Source: Hirsutella rhossiliensis (lineage: Eukaryota; Ascomycota; Sordariomycetes; Hypocreales; Ophiocordycipitaceae). Taken from it: a stretch of 64,000 bases of DNA. A program made the position numbers and the translations under genes. Under the pieces are notes generated by a model. The model had not been told where the DNA came from, ran no database searches, and worked only from the letters and a program-made list of their open reading frames with translations. Positions within the stretch are counted from its first letter, which is position 1, and each line of letters opens with the position of its first letter. The stretch spans positions 868,001-932,000 of the forward strand of contig NW_025408668.1 of the NCBI RefSeq assembly GCF_020360975.1, read 5' to 3'. This document shows, piece after piece, positions 38,957-50,198 of the stretch.

Positions 38957-39433
38957 TCTTATATAGAGAGATTTAAGAAGTATATAAAAATATATAAAGG
39001 TAAAATTAAAAGTAAGGGGTTAGATAGGTAGGGTAGAGAGATTTAATTCTTATAGGGGCAGTAATTATAGTAGGGGATTAATTATTATATTGCCTTAATT
39101 ATCCTTCTTTCCTTTATTTAACGCCCCTCTTTATACCTATCTAGCATTTTAATTAATAAAGAAGATCTTACTTAAAGAAGCTACTAATATCCTTTTAACT
39201 TATAAGCTTTTTAATAGTTTTTTCCCCTCTTTTCTAGCTATTACCGGTATATCTATCTTATCTTTTACTACCTTTATAAGAAGCTATCGCTACTTTTACT
39301 TCCCCTCTTACCCCTACCCTTCTCTCTATACCTTTATTTAGCTCCTTCCTTAAAACCTATTTTTTAGCTTCCTAGGTCCCTCGTACTAAGGGATATCTCT
39401 AAGAACTATAAAATTAAGCTATACTTCGCGATA
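38957..39433 (-). repeat. 5' LTR of copia copy 3
   Basis: 477-bp LTR preceded by the RIPed primer site ending CTTATAAC at 38956. It ends CGCGATA directly before the TSD. Confidence 0.88.
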
Positions 39434-39560
39434 TTAATAGCTATATAAAGCTATAATTAAGGGAGCTTAATATACTATTTATAGCGGTTTTAAGTCTCTA
39501 CTTTTTTTATATTTTAAGCTTAGTTTTAAAAAGTTAGATAAGAAGATATAATAATATTTT

Positions 39561-40030
39561 TTATACTTATAGCTTATATTAATATAGCGACTACTATAAG
39601 CTTAGTACCTTACTACTTACTTAAGGGTAAGGTATAGTTTCCTTTATACTTTAAGGTACTAGCTACTTTACTACTAAGGGGGTAGCCTTTCTTACTAAGC
39701 TATTATTCTTTTTTACTAGCCTATAAAATACCTTAAACTTATTTAAAGCTACTATACTTTTAAACTTAGAAGCTAGCTTTTATATTAGGTCTTAGTAGCT
39801 ATATTACTTAATAAGGACTTTACGCTTCCTACTATAGCTTATATTCTTTTAATAAGCTATATATACCTCTTTTACTAAGAACTCTTCCTTTCTTTTAATA
39901 AAGATGGCGGCTAGTTAAGGGTTTACTATTTCTTAGCTTAGTAAAGGGTTTATAATAACGTAATAAAGAAGGTTAATATTAATTATACTATAAATACTAA
40001 AAGGTATCCCCTTTAGCTCTATAGTTTATA
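39561..40030. other. Unassigned RIPed DNA between LINE and copia remnant
   Basis: Homology to the LINE copy at 52.88 kb fades at about 39560, and copia homology starts near 40031. Nothing was recognised between them. Confidence 0.45.
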
Positions 40031-40781
40031 GACTTAGGTATTCCTTAGAATAACTTTTATAGTTACCTAAGGTAGTAGAAAAAGCTCTTTACTATATAGA
40101 GGTTAGCTTAAAGAAAAAGGAAGCTCCTTTTAGAAATTTCGTTGCCTTAAGATAAAGAAAGGGCTTAAAAGGGTCCTACTTATTAAAGAAGACTAAATTA
40201 TAAATAGTTTAATCTATATAAGCCTATAGCTCTTTTACTTACTTATATTAATCTTAAGGCTTTATAAGAATCGTCTTATAAATTATAGGACTAGTAAAGG
40301 AATTGTTTTTTAATATTATTATAAGAGAAGGTTAAATAGTTAGTTAAAAATCAGCTTTTCTTATAAGAGTAGTAAAGGAAAGGGCTATAAAGGATATAAG
40401 AAAAGTGCTTTTTATAGTAGCTAGAAAGTATAGGAATTCTAATCCTCTTAGGCTTATAACTCTTATAAAAAGAGATATAAAAAGTATATAAAAATATATA
40501 AAGGTAAAATTAAAAGTAAGAGGTTAAATAGGTAAGGTAAAGATATTTAATTCTTATAAGGGAAGTAAATAAGGTAAGGGAGTAATTATTATATTACCTT
40601 AATTATCTTTCTTTCCTTTATATAACGTCCCTCTTTATACCTATTTAGTATTTTAATTAATAAAGAAGATCTTACTTAAAGAAGCTATTAATATCCTCTT
40701 AAATACTAAGCTTTTTACTAGTTTTTCCCTTTTATTTAAGCCGTTACTAGTATATCCGTTTTATCTCTCGCTACCTATATA

Positions 40782-41266
40782 TATTGCGAAGCGTGGCCTA
40801 ACTTTATAGTTCTTAGAGATATCCCTTAGTAAGAGGGACTAAGGAAGCTAAAAACACCCGGTATAAAAGAAGGAAGAAGGAGCTAAAAAGAGGTATAGAA
40901 AGGAGGGTAGGGGTATAAGGGGAAGCATAAGTAGCGATAGCTTCTTATAGAGGTAGCGAGAGATAAGACGGATATACTAGTAACGGCTAGAAAGGAGGGG
41001 AAAAACTAGTAAAAAGCTTAGTAGTTAAAAGGATATTAGTAGCTTCTTTAAGTAAGATCTTCTTTATTAATTAAGATACTAGATAGGTATAAAGAGGGGC
41101 GTTAGATAAAGGAAAGAAGGATAATTAAGGTAATATAATAATTACTCCCTTACCTTTATTACTACCCCTATAAGAATTAAATCTCTCTGCCCTACCTATC
41201 CGACCCCTTACTTTTAATTTTACCTTTTTTAATTTTTATATACTTCTTATATCTCTCTTTACTAAA
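40782..41266 (+). repeat. 5' LTR of copia copy 4 (485 bp)
   Basis: Starts TATTGCGAAG, a RIPed form of TGTCGCGAAG seen at 46649. Ends CTTTACTAAA, a changed form of the CTTCGCGAGA end of the 3' LTR. Confidence 0.9.
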
Positions 41267-41280
41267 GTTATAAGCCCGGG
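41267..41280 (+). other. Primer-binding site: initiator tRNA-Met anticodon half
   Basis: GTTATAAGCCCGGG directly follows the 5' LTR. With the RIPed base restored by comparison to 51869 (GTTATGAGCCCGGG), it is the complement of GGGCTCATAAC, the anticodon stem-loop of initiator tRNA-Met with anticodon CAT. Use of a tRNA half cut in the anticodon loop is known for Drosophila copia. All copia copies and both TRIMs here share it. Confidence 0.75.
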
Positions 41281-41299
41281 AGGAATAGTATTCCTATAC

Positions 41300-44200
41300 C
41301 TTCCGGCTGCTATAAAAGGCACCTTTCTTATATCCCTCGTAGCTCCCCCTTACCCCTCTTACTAGAAAAGCCGATTTTTAACTAACTTCTCTACCCCCCT
41401 TTTTTATAACGATATCGAAAAACGACTCCTCTACCGTCCCTAAGGTCTATAGGACGATTCTAGTAGAGCCCTAAGATTAAGATAAATAGGTAAAGGGGCT
41501 ATAGGCTTATATAGATAGAACTATCTATAATTTAGTCTTCTTTAATATATAGGACCCTCTTAAGCCCCCTCTTCGTCCTAAGGCAACGAAATTTATAGAG
41601 GGAGCGTCCCTCTTCTCTAAGCTAACCTCTATATAATAGAGAGCTTTTTCTACTACCTTAAGTAACTACGAGAGTTATTATAAGGAATACCTTTATAAGA
41701 CGAAGCTACTAATAACTGCTCGTATAGTAATAATAGAATCTATTAATACTATAAAGCTAATCTCTCTTTAAGAGGAAGAGACTCCTAGGTAGTAGCTTTT
41801 AAAGCTTAAGACTACGATAGCTCCCTTAAGGGGCTATATAACTAACTATATTAGGAAGACCTATACGGCCTACCTAGGAGCTTTTTCTACTAGGAACCTA
41901 CTAGCTTCTTTATAGCTAGCTAAGTAGGAAGAAATCCTTAAGGAAGCTAACTAATACTTCCTTATAGAAGCTCTTTCCGGCTAGTAGCTATAGGATATAT
42001 CTCTACTAATAAAGCCTATTAGTAACGGTTACTTAACTATCTTTTAAGAAGCTAGCTAGGAACTAAATAAAGAAGCTACTTAAGTATAATAATAAGTAGT
42101 CTTATTCTTTTATAGCTAGTACTCGACCTAGACGATTTAACCTATAGCCCCTATTGCTGCGGCGCCCGCTACTGCTGCTGCGGCTGTTACTCCTTTAGCT
42201 CCTCCTCCCTCGACAGCCTTAACGCCGTCGTTAACTATAGCTACGGCCCTAGGCCCGGCCCCGGCTCCGCTTCTTACTCCGGGCCTAGCTCCGGTCCCGT
42301 TAGTTAGACCGGCCTAACTAGTCCCCTAATAGACCTTTTAGTCCGTTAGTCGAAAAATCAAGGAACTAGTCGAAATCGAACCTCGTTAATATTAGTAATA
42401 AGGGGTAAAAAGGGGGGGTTTTTAAGTAGACCTTCTAGACTAAGACAAGGATTCCTCGAAGAGATAACGTATAAGGAGGAATCGACCTACCTACTAAGTA
42501 TATAAAAAGCCCTATTAGCTAGAAGACTACTAATAAGTCTTTAAGGAAAACCGACCTAAAGGAATTAACCCTTTAAAGAGGCTAGGAGAAATAGTATAAT
42601 AGTCTCTTAAGGAGGACCCCTCGTTATAGAAGAAGATAGACGAGATTCGGGTTACTAAGAAATAGTAACTAACGCCGCTGCCCTTATTTAAGCCGTAAAT
42701 TTAAGGAAAAATCGTTAGTATAGTAAATCTAGCCTTCGTCTTCTCTACGGAGTAATAAGGCTAAAACTAACCGTTAAAGCCTTTTAATTATCCCCGATAA
42801 AAATTAGCTATCCTTAACTCCGGTACTTCCCTTAATATCTATAATATACTCTTACGATTCCTATCCTTTAAGAAGGTATAAAGGGAATACCTTATTACTA
42901 GGGAATTAACCGTATAGATAGAGGGATATAGAAGGGTGAATTTTACGATAAAATTACTTAATAGGTCTATATAAATTCTTCGACGAAAAAGGGTAGCTTT
43001 TTACCCTTAATTTTTAATAAGCTTAATTTCCTTTTACCTTCTTCGAAAAGAAGGAATCTTCTAAGATATAACGTCTAAGCCTATAAGGCTAGTCTAAAAG
43101 AGTTAGACTATTAAGCTTATCGATAAGAAATTCGGTTAATTTATTCTCGAATTCCGACCTATCCTTAGGAAGGAATCTCTCGAGAAGTTAGCTTTCCCTA
43201 CTTAAAGGAGGGTAGGTTTAAAGGACCCTCTTCTAGTAGCCTAAGGAGACGGTCTTCTTTAGTACGCACGACTAGGTTACCCGGGCCCCCTAGCTTTATA
43301 TAAGCTAGGCTAATAATAAGGCGTACGAATAAAGGGCCTAAAGACCGTTAAATATAAATACTACGGCTAAGGAAAGACTAAGAGACGGATTTCTAGACGG
43401 ATACCTATACGGCCGGACTAGCTATATAAGGAAATTTAGGTCGATTAGACCTACGTCTCTAAGGATTAAGAAAGCTTCGTTAGGGTAATGTTTTTTATAG
43501 ACGCCTTTTTAGGGATAGTTTTCCCCTATTTCTTATAGACCTACCTAAGTAAGTATAACTAGTCTGCTTTCTAGGACTTCGTTAACTAGATAAAATCCTA
43601 CTTTAGCTACGAGGTAAAGAAGATACGGTTTAACGGAGAGCTATTTATAAAGGATATCTTAAATTAGATTTAAAAAAGGGGTATTTTACCCCTCCTATTA
43701 ATACCGAATACCTAGGCCTAGAACGGAGGGGTAGAAAGATTAAGGGGTATTATAATAAAAAGGGCCTATATAATAAGACTTACTATAAGGCTTTTATACG
43801 ACCTTTAAAGGGAAGTCGTTAAGACCGCCTATTACCTTTAGAACTAGACCCTAAGGAACCCTAGGGGACTAAGGGACTATAGGGACCTAGAGACCCTTAT
43901 TAAGACCTAAGGAATAAACTAGAAATCCCCCCTTAAGCTCTTTATAAAGAAGAGGGCCTCGCTAGCCTACCTTCGTACTTACGGCTATAAGGTATACGCT
44001 ATAAATATAGATATATAGCTAAAAAGGAAGAAGAAAAGAAAGCTTAATCCTAGACCCTTTATTAGTTACCTCGTTAGTTATAATTCTATGAATATCTTCT
44101 AGATCTAGATTCCTCTTCTATAGAAGGTTATTTCGACTAGGGATATAATTTTCGACGAATCTAGCTTCTTCGATAAAAAGAGGGATTAAAAGCCCCTCTT

Positions 44201-46640
44201 ACTCTCTTAACGTTAGCTAATTTAAAAGATTTAAATCCCCCCTTCCTAATAGTCTTAAGAAGAGGTCCTAGATAAGGAAATAGAAGAAGAAACTAACGTC
44301 GAAGTAGTCGAGGATAACGCTAACTTCGAGGAAGAAGAAGAAAAGGAAGCTACTAGATTAGATAATCTAAACGAAAAAGGAGACTATAGGAAAGCGGTAG
44401 AGCTAGAATTCGCCTACCTACCTACGCCTCCTCCTACGTAAGAAGAAGATCTAGAAGCAGCTTTTTTAGTTAGTCTTCCTATCTCGACCCTTAAGGGGGT
44501 AGGAAAGGCACCTCTCTTAAAGGATTACCCGGCTGCCTTTTTATCCCTACTTCGAAAAGCAAAGGAAGGTATAGGGCCCGATATAGATACTAAAGAAGAC
44601 TAACCTCTCCCTTATTTCGATCGTTTTTCCGACTTCTACCTAACGCTAATAGAAGACGGTTCCTACGAAGCGTTTATAGTAGGCTAGCTTTTTAAGCTAC
44701 TATTAGCAAGGAAGGTATATAAAAGAGACCTCCTAGACCTACTAATAAACTAAAAGTAGCTAGAAAGATACCCCTTTAAAGACTAGTTTTTCTAGGCCTA
44801 GAAAGACTACTTAGCTTTATATAAAGAGATAGGGTCTTTCGAAGAAGTCCTTAAGGAAAAGGTAAGAGGAAAATAGGTCCTTAGCTATAAGTAGGTCTTT
44901 ATCTATAAGACTAATAAATATAGCTTCCTTTAAAAGTGTAAAGCCCGGCTAGTTATCTATAGGAATTAATAGGAAAAAGGGGATCTACCTATTAGGGCAA
45001 CCACCCTAGTAGGGATATCTTTTTAGACCCTTATAGCTATAGTAGTAGAATTCGACCTCGAGCTTAAATAGATAGATATAGTTAACGCCTTTATTAACTA
45101 CCTACTTAAGAAAGAAGAAGTTATCTATATACGCCTTCTACTAGGCTTCTAATAGCTAGGAAAGGTTCTATAGCTTAGGAAAGCTCTATATAGACTACGA
45201 AGATTACCCCTTCTTTAGTAATAGCATTTAATAGGTTCCCTTAAAACCCTAGGCTTTAAGAAAGTCCCTTAGGAACCGTATATAATATAGAAAGATAAAA
45301 TCACGGTCTTCTTCTACGTCGATAATATTATCTAGGCCTACCTAAAAGAGGAAGAAGCTATTACTAGGGAGGCTATACGAGGCCTATAATAAAGGTATAA
45401 GATAACTAGGCTAAGGGAGCTAAAGTAGTTCCTAGGGATACGAATCCTTTAAAAAAGGTCCTAACGGACTATCTAGCTTACCTAGGACGCTTATATCGAT
45501 AAGGTCGCTTATAAATTCCTCCTTAATTCCCTCGATAAGAAGCTTCCTTCTACGCCTATATTAGATAAAGATCTTTTACCTAAACTATCCTTTTAAGCTA
45601 GGGAGTAAGAGAAATACTAATATTAATAGAAGGTAGGCTCCTTGCTTTTTTTAGCTATTTCTACTAAACTAGATATCTCTTTTACGGTCTCCTAGCTAGC
45701 TAGGTATAACTAGAATCCTAGCCCTAGGCATTAAGAAGTAGTAGATAGAGCTATCTTTTATTTTTATTTAACGAGATTATATAGTCTACGCTTAGGAGGG
45801 TAAGAAAGGAAGATATTAGCTACCGAAATCTTCCTTTATTTATGCGATTCGTCCTTTATAGATAATTCCTTAGATAGAAAGAGCTTATAGGGGTATATAA
45901 TATCCCTTTTTAGAGGAACTATTACTTAGAGAGCTTTAAAGTAAGCTACCGTTACGACTTCTAGTATAAAGGTAGAGCTACTAGCTCTTTTAAAATCGTT
46001 AAAGAAAGCGATTTTCCTTAGCCGGCTACTTATTTTTCTACGACTATAAATTCCAACCCTATTAGCTATAGAATACGATAATATATAGACTATACGAATT
46101 CTTATAGAAAATAGTAAGTTATCGACCTAGCTATAGTATATCGATATCTACTAGTATTAGTTACGCTAAGAGGTCTAAAGGGGACTTATTTCTGTCTATT
46201 AGGTTCTAATAGTATCGATAAAAGCCGACGGTCTTACGAAGCCCCTACTAAAGTAAAAGCTAGCTATCTTTTTATAGTAAATTAAGCTAGAAGACGTTTA
46301 AGAAAAGCTATCCTTAGAAGCCCGCCTTAAGAGTTTATAAGAGGAGCTAATAGCACGTATAAGAAGGTAACGTCTATAGCTAAAGAAGAAGGAAGAGGTT
46401 TTTCCCTTTAAAGGGCCGCCTATTTAATTAGGTTTTTCCCTTCTAAGAAGGCCCCCTTTCTTATAGGACTTTCCCCTCTTTAGGCCCCTATTCCTTAAGT
46501 AGGTCTAAAAGAGCTTAGGGACCTAAAAGGGCCCTTACTTTCCTCGAGTAAAGGGAGAAGTATAGAGCTAAGAACCTCCTCTATACGCTTATTAGCCCGA
46601 AGCCGTATTAGCTATGCCCTTAAGGGGCAGGCTATAGCTA
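41300..46640 (+). pseudogene. copia gag-pol fossil of copy 4
   Basis: RT is readable from about 44820: a Lys-x-Tyr-Lys type start (RIPed Trp-Val-Tyr-Lys-x-Lys), then a Val-Asn-Ala-Phe-Ile-Asn block near 45080 and the active site at 45315-45326, which reads Tyr-Val-Asp-Asn. Copies 2 and 3 keep Asp-Asp there, so the Asn is a copy-specific RIP change. A block resembling Gly-Ser-Leu-Leu-x-Leu-Ala-Ile-Ser-Thr-Arg, typical of the RT to RNase H transition in copia, lies near 45630-45670. Integrase and gag to the left are poorly conserved. TAG in place of TGG or CAG codons breaks the frame many times. Confidence 0.8.
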
Positions 46641-46648
46641 AGGGGGTA
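46640..46648 (+). other. Polypurine tract of copia copy 4
   Basis: AAGGGGGTA immediately before the 3' LTR. It is the expected start point for plus-strand DNA synthesis. Confidence 0.6.
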
Positions 46649-47133
46649 TGTCGCGAAGCGTGGCTTAATTTCGTAGTTCTTAGAGATATCCCTTAGTAAG
46701 AGGGACTAAAGAAGCTAAAAACACCCGGTATAAAAGAAGGAAGAAGGAGCTAAAAAGAGGTATAGAAAGGAGGGTAGGGGTATAAGGGGAAGTATAAGTA
46801 GCGATAGCTTCCTATAGAGGTAGCGAGAGATAAGACGGATATGCCGGCAACGGCTAGAAAGGAAGGGAAAAACTAGTAAAAAGCTTAGTAGTTAAAAGGA
46901 TATTAGTAGCTTCTTTAAGTAGGATCTTCTTTATTAATTAAGATACTAGACGGGTATAAAGAGGGGCGTTAGATAGAGGAAAGAAGGATAATTAAGGCAA
47001 TATAATAATTACTCCCTTACCTTTATTACTGCCCCCGTAAGAATTAAATCTCTCTGCCCTACCTATCCGACCCCTTACTTTTAATTTTACCTTTATATAT
47101 TTTTATATACTTCTTATATCTCTCTTCGCGAGA
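46649..47133 (+). repeat. 3' LTR of copia copy 4 (485 bp)
   Basis: Starts TGTCGCGAAG and ends CTTCGCGAGA, showing the near-perfect inverted ends in unmutated form. Confidence 0.92.
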
Positions 47134-47291
47134 ATATAGGAAGCTATCGCTACTTTTACTTCCCTTTATACCCTTACCCTCCGTTTTATACTTCTTTTTA
47201 GCTCTTTCTTTTAAACTAGTTTTTTCGCTTCCTAGGTCCCTCTTACTATAGGATATCTCTAAGAATATAAATTAAGCTATACTTCGCAATA

Positions 47292-47935
47292 ATATAAGGT
47301 ATCTATATAAAGGCTATATAAGCTTCTTTATAAATAGTTTTAGATAAATTATATAGTACTAATTATATATAAGCTTAAGCGCTTATAATAAGATCCTTAT
47401 ATATATAAAGAGATATAAGTCCTTAAGAGTAAAGAAGGCGATCTTATATATATTAAAATAATAAATACCTTAAATTTTAAAGGCCTAATATACTTAGAAA
47501 TTACTAAATTTCTTAAAGATAGTTATAAGGTCTCTTATTAATAACTAAAGAAACCGCTTTACTATAAAATATAGCCCTTTAATAACTAAGGCTATTATAT
47601 ACTTAAAGTAATAGCTTTAATTAAGGCCTTAATTAAAGAGTATATATATATAAATAAGGAGTATATAAGATAAGTAAGGTAGTATAGCTTATTAAAGTAT
47701 AGTACTAATACTATATAATTAAGTATATATATTCTTTATACTTATATAATAAACTCTTTAATATATATATTACTCTTTAACGTATATATTATAAAGTAAA
47801 GCTCTTTATATATAGGCAAGCTTCTTATATTATATATATATAGAGCTTAAGACTTAAGGATATATTATCCTATTAAATTAAGCCCTACTTACCCTACCTA
47901 CCTTACCCGCTTTAATAAGCGCGCTACGCTATAAA
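47292..47935. other. Unassigned AT-rich RIPed DNA
   Basis: Strongly TA-rich with no recognisable repeat or coding frame. The last 60 bases become richer in CG. Confidence 0.5.
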
Positions 47936-48422
47936 TCTTATAAAGAGAGATAGATATAAGAAGTATATATAAAATAGATAAAAGTAAAATTAAAAGTAAG
48001 AGGTTAAATAGATAGTATAGGGATATTTAATTCTTATAAGAGCAGTAATTATAGTAAGGGAGTAATTATTATATTACTTTAATTATACTTCTTTCCTTTA
48101 TCTAACGCTCCTCTTTATACCTATATAGTATCTTAATTAATAAAGAAGATCCTACTTAAAGAAGCTACTAATATCTTCTTAACTACCGAGCTTTTTACTA
48201 GGTTTTCCCCTCCTTTCTAGCTATTACCGGTATATCCGTCTTTTCTCTCTCTACCTCTATAGGAAGCTATCGCTACTTCTGCTTCCCCTCTTACCCCTAC
48301 CTTCCTCTCTATGCCTCCTTTTAGCTCCTTCTTCCTTCTTCTATACCGGTCTTTTAGCTTCCTATATCCCTCTTACTAAAGGATATCTCTAGGAATACGA
48401 AATTAGGCCACGCCTTATAATA
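47936..48422 (-). repeat. Solo copia LTR
   Basis: A full-length LTR of the copia family, reversed, without any internal sequence on either side. The five bases before (ATAAA) and after (TTAAG) do not form a clear TSD, so it may also be the edge of a rearranged copy. It is the last RIPed repeat before the island. Confidence 0.8.
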
Positions 48423-48608
48423 TTAAGAGTCTTTAGTTATTAATATAAGTCTTAGTAATTTCTTTACTCTATAGTTCTTTATCTTTACTAAAGCTATATA
48501 ATAAGTAACCTTTACTTTAAAAGGGGAAAATAAATATTTAAATTAATTATAATTAAGAAGGATATCTAATTAAATAATCCGCGCTCCTACGAAGTCTTTA
48601 AGTATACT
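48423..48608. other. AT-rich margin of the island
   Basis: RIP-like composition continues to about 48608. Then CA, TG and CG reappear abruptly at the G-run near 48611. Confidence 0.5.
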
Positions 48609-50099
48609 TAGGGGGGGTGCTAGGGTCTCATCCCTCCGACGGGGATGATGTCTATAGGGGGTACGATCTTGCCCGTCAAAGTATATCGGGACCCTTTACC
48701 TAATTAATAGTTGTTTCCTAAAAGTTACATGGTTCACCTCATCCACGAGATTCGCTTGTAACCCCGAGCTTAATGCATTAGAGTGCTTCGTCTCGGAGGA
48801 TTTCTAAGTCGCTGGGTTTGACATTGCAATTCCGAAATCGAGAGCTGCGAGGTGGTTGAATTCCCGCCGTAACTGTTTCAGGAAACGTCTCATTAGTGAG
48901 GCACGCAGGCAATCCCGGAGATAAAGAGCCAGGGTTCCCTCGCTAGCCTAAAAAGCCACTTCAATCGCAATTCCGAGGATAAGGGCATGGATTCACTTTT
49001 TGCGTTCCGTTGAATGGCTACGCTCTTGACAGTAATGTTGTCTTCTTCCGGTGGGTTTCGGCTGTCCCGCATCCGCATGGTCACCGTTGCAGATCAAGGG
49101 TTCTACGAATGAACTTTCAGGGAGCGACCGGTAATACAGCGGTGTCGCAGCTATGAGTCGTCATTTCACCACTGCCGGCTGAGGCCGCCGCAGTGGTACG
49201 CTATGCCGCGTGGTATCGGGGAAGGATTGCTAAATGCTAAGGCTGGACTGATCGACCTCCTTGGACTGTCCAGATCTCTCGTCCCAACCTTGCAAGAGCT
49301 CCTCCGGACTTCTTGAGCAATTACTGTGCGCTAATCTCACCCTCCCGAATTGCCAGATGCCGCGCTGTAAGACAGTACTAATGTCTATGCCGTAAGTCTG
49401 TGTTCAGGATTGTCGCGGCTGGGATGAGGTAGCAGACGTTCCTTGTCACTTTGTACTCTGGCCCCGGGTCAGAATACCTGGGAGAGCTTCGCATAGTGAT
49501 GTCCCAGCCTGGACTCGACCTGGTCGCGAAAGAACACCGTCACTCTTTAAGATCGATACCAAGCAGGTCCTGCCCCTGGCCAGAGCCAATCAGAGATTGC
49601 AACGAGGCTTATACTATCTCTTGGCGACTGAGATTCCTTGCCGTCATACGATCTATAAAAAATGGAAGGAGGGCCATTCTTAACGAAATGGGACGCCAAC
49701 CTGAGGAGCGTACTTCCCGTGATCCCTACCGCCGAATTCTCGACCCTAGATTGCAATAACCCTTCGAGGACGTCCGAGAAATAATACATAGCCTGTCCCT
49801 AGACTATGCCGGTTAATCGACTAGGCCGTGGGTGCTGGGGAGGTCGGGCAGGGGCTGACAAGACTTCCGAAAATAGGACAGCCGCCTTTAGATAGGGCAA
49901 GCAGATAGGCGTGCGGCAAGCTGGTCGCAGAAGGCAGCCAAGCATACGGAAAAGGCGGTAAGAATAGGAGACTATCTCTGAGAATAAGGAACCGGAGTCC
50001 CCTCTAAAACGCAGACGAAGTTCCCGAAAGCGGCCTACCACTTCAGCGCCTTTAGGGGTCTTGAGTTCTAGTAGTAAGGAGAATCACGGAGGCTGCATC
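48609..50099. other. Left part of the non-RIPed island; no convincing gene
   Basis: Base composition is balanced and both CA and TG are common, in sharp contrast to the flanks. The open frames here are short (up to about 100 codons), overlap each other on both strands and show no signal peptide, domain or intron pattern, so I do not call them. It could be decayed single-copy sequence, untranslated DNA or part of an unrecognised non-coding unit. Confidence 0.5.
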
Positions 50100-50198
50100 T
50101 GTCGGAAAAACGCGGTTGTCAGACATATATGTCAGTTGCAGCGCACCTGTCGGAGCGCGATCCACTTTTGCCTGCGTGGCGCAATGGTCTTCGCGACA
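50100..50198 (+). repeat. Solo TRIM LTR (99 bp)
   Basis: Starts TGTCGGAAA and ends TTCGCGACA. Its right half is nearly identical to the LTR of the TRIM at 51778 (shared run ending GTGGCGCAATGGTCTTCGCG). Flanking pentamers are GCATC (50095-50099) and GTATC (50199-50203), which differ by one C-to-T change within CA. This fits a TSD touched by RIP. The lack of primer site and interior points to LTR-LTR recombination. Confidence 0.82.

Larger units (their letters stand above)
32718..39433 (-). mobile_element. Ty1/copia element, copy 3 (complete, carries a nested TRIM)
   Basis: LTRs at 32718-33195 and 38957-39433 (about 477 bp) and a perfect TSD TTAAT at 32713-32717 and 39434-39438. Without the nested TRIM and its duplicated bases the length is about 6337 bp, like the other copies. 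RT near 34.9 kb still reads Tyr-Ile-Asp-Asp. It is inserted in the 5' region of the LINE. Confidence 0.93.
28661..39560 (-). mobile_element. LINE-type non-LTR retrotransposon, copy 1 (interrupted)
   Basis: It reads leftward from a 5' end near 39560, through a 5' region (39434-39560 rejoined to 32717 after removal of copia copy 3), ORF1 (about 31.6-32.6 kb), an apurinic-type endonuclease, and RT, to an A-rich end seen here as a T/C run at 28661-28683. The 5' region and ORF1 are homologous, in opposite orientation, to 52.88-55.4 kb. The type is that of fungal Tad/I-like LINEs. All frames are broken by RIP stops. No TSD was identified. Confidence 0.75.
40782..47133 (+). mobile_element. Ty1/copia element, copy 4 (complete, 6352 bp, best preserved)
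   Basis: LTRs of 485 bp at 40782-41266 and 46649-47133 with a perfect TSD ATATA at 40777-40781 and 47134-47138. It is less RIPed than copies 2 and 3: more CG, and longer readable stretches. Order on the plus strand: LTR, primer site, gag-like region with an Ala/Pro-rich patch (42130-42330), integrase region, RT, RNase H, purine tract, LTR. It is inserted in the LTR of the older copia remnant, so it is younger than that copy. Confidence 0.94.
40031..47291 (-). mobile_element. Older copia remnant: 5' end only, split by copia copy 4
   Basis: 40031-40460 matches the first part of the copia interior (compare 2250-2680 of copy 1). 40461-40781 plus 47139-47291 make one LTR in reverse orientation, split by copia copy 4. 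The end at 47291 (CTTCGCAATA) corresponds to the LTR's first bases. The left end of the fragment has no structure that explains it, so it is probably a deletion breakpoint. Confidence 0.8.

Noticed and set aside
40461..48422. CRISPR-like or other array from the many repeated LTR blocks
   Set aside because: Repeats are 476-485 bp LTRs with TSDs. There are no short regularly spaced repeats, and the genome is eukaryotic.
49451..50041. Overlapping open frames on both strands in the island
   Set aside because: Short, mutually overlapping, with no features of fungal genes and no support beyond openness.
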